A stretch of 64,000 nt of DNA from Crossaster papposus (lineage: Eukaryota; Echinodermata; Asteroidea; Velatida; Solasteridae): NCBI GenBank assembly GCA_037893245.1, contig JBAIAA010000604.1:1302001-1366000 (forward strand). The letters are read 5' to 3'. Of the stretch, positions 56,230-64,000 are shown in pieces. Both the position numbers and the translations under genes were made by a program. Within the stretch, counting starts at the first letter, position 1; the number at the start of each line of letters is the position of its first letter. Below the pieces are notes generated by a model. It did not search any database, was not told where the DNA came from, and was given only the letters and a program-made list of their open reading frames with translations.

Positions 56230-56612
56230 TTAATATTATATTTTCGTAGTCTAACTCCCTGACTTTCTTCAGACAAAACAAAGCAATTGATAGACGTCTG
56301 AATAATTATCAGGTAGGGAACTATAGGCACCAACTCATGCATGTGTAACAGTATTGCAAATAAAATGTGGACTAACTAAATTAAATAAATTGGGGACAGT
56401 GTTTAAAAATAGTCAGGTTTTTCCAACGATTGCCGGCCAGCAATCGTTGGAAATTGATACAAAAACAAATTCCACTTTTCCTGAAAACCACAGTACGCCA
56501 AATGCTGTGTTTCACCGGATGGTTGAGACTGTTATTAACTTGCAGTCAAGTAAGGTGTTTCATAATAATTCAGTAGTTTTTTTAAATGTTTTCAAATGGT
56601 GCATACTACCTA
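56230..56612. repeat. Duplicated block D, copy 2 (uninterrupted)
   Basis: It corresponds to 14960-15040 joined directly to 15290-15540. ATTATCAGGTAGGGAACTAT, AGGCACC and AACTCATGC run where copy 1 has the MITE. It contains an AACGATTGC-CGGCC-GCAATCGTT palindrome at about 56424. Confidence 0.75.
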
Positions 56613-57813
56613 TAATAAACACAGATCAAGCTTGAATGAAGCTTGAATTGTGGACTTCGGGACACCTCGGTATAGGGCACCACATCGTGTTTGTACCGTA
56701 TACGGCTTTTGGGATTGTTTTGTATACCAGATAAACATCCATAACGTGGCTTACATCAATCTACCAAATTGTGATTTCAAGTTGGACATTTTGTGCTAAT
56801 GCAAAGCGAAACATACTGACATGTAGCCTGCTTGTGAAACTGGAAATGAACGTACATTTGGTAATCCTAATAAGGTAATGGGAACCCCATTTTGAAGCCT
56901 CCATTTTGGTCTTACTCATGCTTCCTGGATGAGGCTTTGTCCACAGATGTCAAATACCTAAAAAACAAATCATATGTTTGACAACAAAATCGAGTTTTAG
57001 TACAAATGGCCCGGAACACATTTCTCCCAATATGGCAGCTCCACATCGTGCCTAATCGGAAACGGTAGACATCAATTGTTAAGCTATCAAATGATGTATG
57101 GTGTAGGTGTGTGTAGGGTGGGTCATTTGAGTCGACCGAAATGGGAGTTCCGCCGCTATACTATAGGGTTAGATAAACTGTTATGCACTATACCTCAGTT
57201 ATGGACGTCACGCACAATGCAGGCCAAACAAAGGAAGCCGTGAAAAAGGATGTTAGAAATGTTGGAATACATTTTCAACAAGGCGATTATCGGTACAAGG
57301 ATAACATTTTAGCAGTGTGGTATTATTGTGTAATTTACGTTGTTACATTTTCTTAAGGAGCGTATAGTGAGACTTTTTAAGTAATTTTGTTTGGTAGGAA
57401 CAACTTCCAAAAGGAATCTTTGTAATGAAACTCAAGAATTATTATGTTTCCTGTAGTAAAAAAAAAACCCAATTAATTTAGGGAAAGAGCATGCTCTAGG
57501 GTCAGCCGATCCGACTTCTCACCGGCGTTCTACAAGCGTGTCAGTAATATATTATAGTAACAGTGTTATCATTGCTACGCTAATAAGCGAGGCCGGAAGA
57601 CTTAAACAACACGCACAAAGTGATCCTATTTTTCTCTTGAAATAAAACAACTTCGACGATACACATTTTCGCAGGATATTAACAAGAAGTATATGGACGG
57701 ATTTGAACCATGTACCTTCTGTAAACCAATTGTTCTCTCTAACTACGCAAGTTTCTTCGAACAGCATTTTATTCTTGTCTTATTTTGTACCAACCAGATC
57801 TTATACTTTTTGG
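56613..57813. other. No recognisable feature
   Basis: No coding signal and no matched repeat. Confidence 0.5.
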
Positions 57814-58975
57814 GGTAGAAGTTGGTATAGCTATTAACCTCATTTGGGGGCGCTGAATCAAAAAATGATGGATATCAAGACAAATTCTGAGTTTAAAGGC
57901 GATTTAGGCAACATTATTTGATTTACTAGATAAAAGCACAACTTATTAAAATGTACATTTATAAAAACATTATTTATCTTATTTTAAGATGTTAAAAAAC
58001 ATCAAAATAAATAAATATTAACAAAAAATACAGAGTTTATTGATTTTATACCATTATAATATATTTGTATAGTGGTGGTACGCTCGTAATCTTCAAGTGC
58101 ACTCTGCTGTTTTCTGTTGTAATGTTACTTTGTCTCGCAGAAAGAGGTTTTTGTTAAATGGCAGTACCAAGCAAATAGTACCAAATTCGGGCTAAATGAA
58201 TAAGAAAAAGACGAATGGACAAACTGGGTTTAGTAAATTAAAGAGGCATTATAGTATGAAAAGAAGCTATTTTCTAAAACAGCCTGCTCTTCGTATAACA
58301 TGCTTATTTTGTTTGTGTTGAGAAGTTAGTAAATAGCTAACCTTCCCCATATGCAATTCAGAGGTGCTGCTTTCAGAAAGGGCAAATAACAATCTGAACT
58401 ATGATATTAAAGAGATATAATGGTAAAATAAAAATCTCTATAAATAAATCTATTTATTAATCGGTCATTGTTAAAAAAAACATTTCAAGTGCTGAAAACA
58501 ACGAAAGCGTTTGCTACTGCCATTTCACAAAAATACCTGTATGCAAGATAGAGGAATATTGCAAAAGAAAACATGACAGTGCTCTTAAAGATTGCATACC
58601 ACTACAATACAAATATAATAAAACAGTGGGTTTTATAGACGATGTGCCCTCTGACGTCACGTGTTTACATCTGTATTCAAATGTGCCCGGCAGTATGCGC
58701 ACACATCGTGTGACGTCGCATTCAGATCACCTTTGAATTATGTGACCTCTGATGTTATCTCTTAACCAAATTTATCATTAAACCATGTATTTTTTGTTTA
58801 GATTTATTTATTGAGGTTATTTTTTACATCTTAATTTGTGTTAAATAATGCTTTTGAAAATGTACAGTTACTTGTTTGTATCCAGTTAAATAAAATGTTT
58901 TGCCGAAATGCCCCGTTCAGCTCGGTATCGATCTAAATTAATAACTTTAGCTAGGATACCAACTTCTACTAAAGA
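57814..58975. repeat. Possible 1.16-kb element with short inverted ends
   Basis: GTAGAAGTTGGTATAGCTA at 57817 is mirrored at 58948-58970 (inverted GTAGAAGTTGGTATCCTAGC). The interior is AT-rich and non-coding. A TGACGTCACGTG site sits at 58652. With only about 20 bases of inverted repeat and no target duplication, the element call is tentative. Confidence 0.35.
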
Positions 58976-59251
58976 ATGCCTCTTCGTGTAACATTTTCTG
59001 GAATGTGGCATATACTAGTATAAAGCCTCGCTTATTAATAACGGTGGGTAGTTGGATCTTGCTTGATTCCCTACCCGGGGTGAGGTTGCTTAGTAATTAC
59101 ACAAAAAAGTCAATTCACTGTATAATGTCTTATTGTATGCTCACCCTCGTAACCTTGGCTTGTATTGACATTTTGTAGCTCCAGTGCAGAATGTTTTACA
59201 AATTAATAAAGCGATTCTTATACTGCACAGAAAACAATGAATGTTTACTGC

Positions 59252-59585
59252 GCGTTGAGGGTTGTAGGCCTAATTAAGAAAGCTCACTTCATAGTTGGTG
59301 GGAACATGACACGTGCACGATTGCCTTGAACTTTACGTACGTACCTGTTAAAAAGAACAAACAAATCATAATTTGAAACAAGCTAGCTGAAGAAACATGA
59401 ATTGAAGTGATCTTTGCGAGTTGAGGGTTGTAGGCCTAATTAAGAAAGCTCGCTTCATAGTTGGTGAGAACATGGCACGTGCACAATTGCCTTGAACTTT
59501 ACGTACGTACCTGTTAATAAAAACAAACAAATCATGATTTGAAACAAGCTAGCTTAAAAAAAACATGACTTGAAGTGATCTTTGC
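59252..59585. repeat. 166-bp tandem duplication
   Basis: The segment from GTTGAGGGTTGTAGGCCTAA through TTTACGTACGTACCTGTTAA to GAAGTGATCTTTGC occurs twice in a row with a 166-base period. It differs at roughly a dozen positions, including ATCATAATTTG versus ATCATGATTTG. Confidence 0.9.
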
Positions 59586-61113
59586 CGACAGCAGAAACAA
59601 TAAAAGGTTAAAAGCAATTAAAAACATGAATGATGATATGAAAGAAACTTGAGAGACTTTTTGGAATCGATTTTTGTTGTCTCAAGGTTTGATGCCAGGG
59701 CAGAAACTTGGTTGGTATTTGTGTTCGATTGCAAGGAAGGTTGCATTATGGAATACACGTGTTAACAGTTTGGAGACATTCTTTAATTTGTAAAAAATCA
59801 TTGAATGACTGTCAAGGCATTAGGCCATGCATAGATGATCACTAAAATAGGTTCCTATTTCCTGAATGTTGTATAGTGCCTACTAATGCAGCACATGAAT
59901 GTTGGCATATAGAAGGTTTCAAGGGTGTGGATTACAAATATAAATGTTGCTAAACTGTGAAACTATTTTTTAGATTACATGTAACAACACTTGTTAGAGT
60001 TTACATTGATGGAAAACAATGAGCGGAGACTAGCTGTAGGCTGGTGCCATTGGCGAACGTATTTAGGCGTTTTATAATTATATTTAGGCGTTGTTGTTTA
60101 TAAAGTACTCGATGTGAATGAGGCTTGATTTTATTGATGGATTCCTGTCATTTCCATTTAAAATTAACACAAAATATGCTTGACGTTTGGCAACATCGTT
60201 TGTTGGCGTTTTAATGTATTTTTGTAAACCGAAAATTAGCTAACATTGTGTGTGGTGCAAAAATGGGCACCACGATTTGAAACAATTTTTAGCGATCATG
60301 CCATGGTCTTCTCTTCTGTGAACGACTTGAGAACGATGTCTTCCTTTTTTAGCAATCCACGTAAAGTCAGACCACCTTTTGCTATTTGACTTTGATTTAC
60401 CGTATATAACGCAGATTTCACGCGAGGATTGCGTTTAAACGCAGCCATGTAAGATTCTCCCGCTAAATTGATCCGGAAATAGACGACATCGTGCGCATAC
60501 AAAAAAAGACAAAAGCCAGACGCGTGTGTATTTAAGATGTTAGCCATTGAGGTAGGCCCACATATCAAAGTGCATATCTAGGTTCATTGACGTATACACG
60601 GTATCCTGGGACATATTATAGCTTACATTTTCGTGTCAGTCTCTGGTCTTTTTTTAGTGGAAGCATGCGACGAGGACGTTTGCTGAACCGTTAAATATTT
60701 ACTGAGTACCAAAGAAGAGAGCAGAGAAGCCACGCTGTTCCATATAAGACCATTCTGCTCTGCATATTCTGTGAGGTTTAGATGAGTGAATATACGCAGC
60801 CTTCCGGGTGTTTTCCTTCTGTCCTCTCGTTTAATTTGACGATCATACGTCACAAGTCGAGGAATGCACGGGTCCCTCTATAATGCCCCTGGCTTCGGTG
60901 AAATTGGTTGAGTTCGCATCAGTCCGTGTGCAATCCGTTTGTCCTTTGCCCGCCAAACGGTTTTGTTCTAGGTCAAAGAATTCTGCGACGGTTGTTGTGG
61001 AGAACTGGTATGCAGATCTACGTAGACTTCTGCCTTTTTGAAGCTGTACGATTTCCCATTCATTTAGCAGTTATTGCTCTTTCAAAAAGTAATTTCTTCC
61101 TGTTATTTAACTA
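59586..61113. other. No recognisable gene; one coding-like minus-strand frame
   Basis: Apart from the frame at 60296-60568 (listed separately) I see no feature. The right part overlaps short frames without known domains. Confidence 0.45.
60296..60568 (-). CDS. Hypothetical 90-codon frame, unrecognised
   Basis: An uninterrupted frame from ATG at 60568 to TGA at 60296. An internal ATG gives MAAFKRNPRVKSALYTVNQS followed by a Lys/Glu-rich tail ending EEKTMA. The composition looks more protein-like than other frames in the window. It has no membrane segment or motif I recognise, no clear splice donor and no upstream promoter signal. It could be a chance frame, an exon of an unseen gene, or a relic of a mobile element. 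Confidence 0.2.
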   Translation of the reverse strand: MICGPTSMANILNTHASGFCLFLYAHDVVYFRINLAGESYMAAFKRNPRVKSALYTVNQSQIAKGGLTLRGLLKKEDIVLKSFTEEKTMA

Positions 61114-61276
61114 ATGCATAATATAAAGATACTAATAGTAATAACAGCGTTCTTTTATAGCGCATTACAGGACCGTAGAAACTCTCAATGCGCTTTACAG
61201 TGCATATATTTACAATGAACAGGGTATGGTGGTCTATACATAATTTCACAAATATAGGTAACCTTTCAGGCGTTTC

Positions 61277-62425
61277 TGGCCCTGTCACACCAGAACATTT
61301 TAGGCCAACGCGTGAGTAACGTGTTGTAATTTTGGCAACACGCTGGCAAACGCTGCCCAACGCTAGGCCAGCGTTAGCAACACACTGAGCGCGTTACTCA
61401 CACGCTGGGACACGCTGTCACACGCTGAGGAAAACATATTTTTTTCAACATACCTACAATTTCCAGCGTTTGCCAGCGTGTGACGGCACACGCTGGAGGC
61501 GCGTTCGAGGTTCGTTACTCACGCGTCGAACACGCTAGACGATCGTTATCAACCCGCTACTCACACGCTGGTGTACGCTGGCGTACGCTGGCGACACGCT
61601 GGTTATGGCCCTGCCACAACAGGAAGTTTTAGACCAATGCATGAGTAGCGCGTTAAAAATAGTTGATACGCTGGCAATCGCTGAACTTTCACAGAAAAAA
61701 GTCAAGTGGAACCGTGATTTCAGCGTGTCCATACAGGTTGATAACAGGTTCATAGCGTATGCCAGCGCGTGAGTAGCGTGTGAGGAACGCGCTTAGCGTG
61801 TGAGGAACGCATCACTGATTTATAGTAAACATACGACAGCGGGTCGCCAGCGTGTGAGTAGTGGGTTGGTAACGATCGTCTAGCGCGTTCGACGCTGCGC
61901 GCCGCCAGCGTGTGCAGTCACACGTTGGCAAACGCTGACAATTTTAGGTATGTTGAAAAATGTGTTTTTGCCTCAGCGTGTGACAGCGTGTTCCGGCGTG
62001 TGGGTAACGCGCTCAGCGTGTTGCGAACGCTGGCCTAGCGTTGGTCAACGTTTACCCGCGTGTTGCCGAAATTCCAACACGTTACTCACGCGTTAGCCTA
62101 AAACGTTCTGGTGTGACAGGGCCATTACTGTAGTAGCGCGTCGGCTTTTTATACAACTAATCATGTAGTCGTTGCCGTACGCTGGCGCGCGTTGGACCGC
62201 GCTACTCACGCGCTGGGCAGTCGTTCATCAATCGTCGAGCGCGTTACTAACGCGTTATTTACGCGCTGGCGAACGCTATGAACCCGTTATCAACGCGTTA
62301 TGGACACGCTGAAATCACGGTTCCACTTGACTTTTTCTGTGGAAGTTCAGCGTTTGCCAGCGTATCAACTATTTTTAACGAGCTACTCGAGCGTTGGCCT
62401 AAAACGTTCTGGTGTGACAGGGCCA
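61277..62425. mobile_element. GC-rich foldback element (outer), TTC target duplication, family F2
   Basis: The left end TGGCCCTGTCACACCAGAAC and inverted right end TGGCCCTGTCACACCAGAAC are identical for 20 bases. TTC flanks both sides (61274-61276, 62426-62428). The interior is full of GCGTGTGAGTAACG / CACACGCTGGC units in both orientations. It is interrupted by a second copy at 61606-62124. Without that insert and its duplication it would be about 630 bp. No protein is encoded. Confidence 0.9.
61606..62124. mobile_element. Same-family foldback element inserted in reverse (inner)
   Basis: The left end TGGCCCTGCCACAACAGGAA and inverted right end TGGCCCTGTCACACCAGAAC are flanked by TTA on both sides (61603-61605, 62125-62127). 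The inner right arm (61795-62124) is the complement of the outer left arm (61277-61602). The inner left arm (61606-61790) is the complement of the outer right arm (62225-62425). So the two copies have opposite orientation. It is 519 bp. Confidence 0.85.
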
Positions 62426-62580
62426 TTCGTAAACAGTTCTAGATCAACAATAGATCGCAGTGACAGTGGGAGATTGTTCTTAGAGAATGCTCTGTCACCA
62501 TATGTCTTTGTTTTTACAATGTTGATTGAGATGTTGGGGGATGATACTATGAGCCAGGTTAACATGTACGGTGCATGTAC

Positions 62581-62750
62581 ATCAGTTTTGAGATGTAGGC
62601 TTGACACAGACCATGGATAGCTTTGAAGATGGTGAGAATGACTCTAAACTGACGTACGGTGCAATCAGTTTTGAGATGTAGGCTTGACACAGACCATGGA
62701 TAGCTTTGAAGATGGTGAGAATGACTTTAAACTGACGTGAGACTGTATGT
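62581..62750. repeat. 83-bp tandem duplication within the LINE
   Basis: ATCAGTTTTGAGATGTAGGC then TTGACACAGACCATGGATAG, CTTTGAAGATGGTGAGAATG, ACT.TAAACTGACGT occurs twice with an 83-base period (62581 and 62664). The copies differ at only a few positions, so the duplication is recent relative to LINE decay. Confidence 0.9.
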
Positions 62751-63194
62751 AACTTAGCAATCGTAGATTGAGGACATGTGTTATTATTATGATCACTCTT
62801 ATCTTCTTAGTTCTTGATACCAAACGAGCAGCAGAGTTCTGGATCCTTTGCAGTTTGTCCTTATCTGGAGTTCTCAATAGAAGGCAGATACAACTGTCAA
62901 TGCAAGAACTTTAACAAAGGCATGGACTAACACCTCCGTTGAATGACTATTCAGGTACTGGTGCGTACTGCCGATTGTCCTGAGCGCAAAAGAAGAATTC
63001 CTGCAGATAGTGTTTATTATTGCGATGCATAGTGAGGTGACTCTCATGGATAACGCCTTTGTCACGTACGGAGGAAGATGATTTGACCTGACAGTTGCCC
63101 GGGGTGATAGCAGATGACGGAAAGTGTCAACTATAGCCCTGTGTCTTTCGAAAAGAAGGTTGTGAAATGGGAAATGACCTGCTGCGTTTTTTAT

Positions 63195-63300
63195 TTGATT
63201 TTCCTGCTTTAACCTGTCTCCTGACGACGAGCAGAGCATACTGTCTGAAACGTTGAATTCCCTCCGGTGACCGAGTCACTGACAGTCGCACACTAGTACC
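63195..63300. repeat. Direct partial copy of the 63.4-63.7 kb palindrome arm
   Basis: GTCTCCTGACGACGAGCAGA, GCATACTGTCTGAAACGTTG, AATTCCCTCC is repeated at 63557-63606 in the same orientation and at 63465-63510 inverted. Confidence 0.75.
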
Positions 63301-63367
63301 TGTAGTAACTGCACAAAATCATGCTGTCCTAAATAAAACTATAAACTATTTGTACATGAGCTTTGAA

Positions 63368-63702
63368 GGTTTGCATGGCGAAAAGGCAATAAGATAAGTA
63401 GTGTGCATTAACACCATGTGGTAATTATCTTTAGTGAGATGTGTGGTTCTGAAATAAACCGGAGGGAACTCAACGTTTTGGACAGTATGTTCTGCTCGTC
63501 GCCAGGAGACTGGGCGATTCCAACATTAAGATTCGTTTCACTGTCGGAATCTCTCAGTCTCCTGACAACGAGCAAAGCATACAGTCTGAAACGTTGAACT
63601 CCCTCCAGTTCTTTTTAGAACCACACAACTCACACAAAGATAATTACCACATGGTGCTACCGCAAACAACTTATCTTATTGCCTTTTCACCACGCAAACC
63701 TA
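63368..63702. repeat. Large palindrome, ~146-bp arms
   Basis: The left arm (63368-63512) GGTTTGCATGGCGAAAAGGC, AATAAGATAAGT, CACCATGTGGTAATTATCTT, GGAGGGAACTCAACGTTT, GTCGCCAGGAGACTG is mirrored by the right arm (63555-63702) with scattered differences. The spacer is about 42 bases. It could be inverted terminal sequences of a retroelement (Penelope-like elements have comparable terminal arrangements), but no GIY-YIG or RT sequence is present. Confidence 0.8.
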
Positions 63703-63807
63703 AACGCGAGAGAGTTTAACCGTTATTAGTTGAATCATTATACTTTTGATAGAGACCTGGTCACGTAATGTTCCCCCATCATGCAATCAATAGATGCTAG
63801 GGTCCAA

Positions 63808-63829
63808 CCCCCCCCCCCCCCCCCCCCCC
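63808..63829. repeat. Poly-C tract (22 C)
   Basis: A run of 22 C followed by ACACACA. Confidence 0.95.
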
Positions 63830-63837
63830 ACACACAA

Positions 63838-64000
63838 ATTAGCCTTCTCGGCGGCCGGGCGGCGATTTTTTTTGCCAATTTCGGCGACCGCTCGGCAGCC
63901 TTTGACCTAGCGGCTTAGATTTTTGACATAAATCGCTCGACGGTGACCGCTCGATTAGCCGCCCGGTCACCGAGCGTAATTTGGGCGGCGAGTGAAAAGT
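63838..64000. repeat. GC-rich inverted-repeat sequence cut by the window end
   Basis: Repeated GCGACCGCTCGGC, CGGTGACCGCTCG and inverted CGGTCACCGAGCG units resemble the subterminal arrays of the family F elements. No terminus is visible and the sequence continues beyond base 64000. Confidence 0.45.

Larger units (their letters stand above)
61114..63060 (-). pseudogene. LINE 3' half (CR1/L2-like), split by a foldback insertion
   Basis: On the minus strand, starting about 63060: YLNSHSTEVLVHAFV (62920), then DKLQRIQNSAARLVSRTKK (62850), THVL...L.YIQ (62770), KTKTYGDRAFSKNNLPLSLR and SIVDLELFT (to 62429). The frame is broken in several places. It then meets the element at 61277-62425 and resumes at 61276 with KRLKGYLYL and a stop. 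The 3' UTR and tail follow: TGTAAAGCGCATTGAGAG, GCGCTATAAAAGAACGC and a TTATTACTATTAG tail ending near 61114. The endonuclease and most of the RT are absent. An 83-base segment (62581-62750) is tandemly duplicated inside it. Confidence 0.85.

Noticed and set aside
61277-62425. A CRISPR-like or satellite array
   Set aside because: Units are not evenly spaced, vary in length and occur in both orientations. Termini and target duplications show a foldback transposon.

Overview
The window looks like intergenic or intronic nuclear DNA from a multicellular animal. It is AT-rich and almost free of long open reading frames. It is full of short inverted-repeat DNA transposons, broken CR1/L2-like LINEs, a tRNA-derived SINE, long poly-G/poly-C runs and a large Helitron array. 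The mix of element types suggests a marine invertebrate, possibly an echinoderm or another invertebrate deuterostome. That guess rests on general resemblance only. I recognise no complete host protein-coding gene, rRNA gene or functional tRNA gene. All coordinates are read by eye, so element edges are good to a few bases where I name a target duplication and to some tens of bases elsewhere.

Layout. 0-10 kb: a foldback element (171-733), a CpG-rich inverted pair (1876-3150), two TTAA-flanked elements (3705-4371, 5875-6269), a minus-strand LINE 3' end (5060-5785) and small palindromes near 7.2-7.7 kb. 10-18 kb: a palindromic-array element, repeat families with TACGCGTA ends, a SINE (12816-13166), and a duplicated block with a 249-bp MITE inserted in one copy (15041-15289). 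18.05-26.49 kb: three minus-strand, head-to-tail Helitron-like copies joined exactly CTAG to TC, with A and T flanking the whole array. The oldest-looking, longest copy (18054-22441) contains what looks like a captured spliced gene. 26.5-29.4 kb: TTAA and palindromic MITEs, one rich in TGACGTCA sites.

29.6-33.9 kb: an inverted-repeat frame around a 5'-truncated, frameshifted LINE reverse transcriptase (30229-32333) and a 1,047-bp inverted-repeat element with a TAA target duplication (32392-33438). 35-49 kb: a pentamer microsatellite, a strong foldback at 38.3 kb, a LINE 3' end (40300-40736), a candidate 3.8-kb TA-flanked element (42626-46412) holding another MITE, a perfect hairpin at 46.9 kb, and a MITE with a clear 9-bp target duplication (49330-49558). 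49.6-61 kb is mostly featureless apart from second copies of earlier families and a 166-bp tandem duplication. 61.1-63.1 kb: a minus-strand LINE split by a GC-rich foldback element that itself carries an inverted insertion of its own family. Removing both by their 3-bp duplications restores the LINE reading frame. The window ends in a large palindrome (63368-63702) and the start of another GC-rich foldback sequence.

There is no operon-like gene co-operation here. The relationships are between mobile elements: who inserted into whom, which ends match which, and which copies came from one rolling-circle event.
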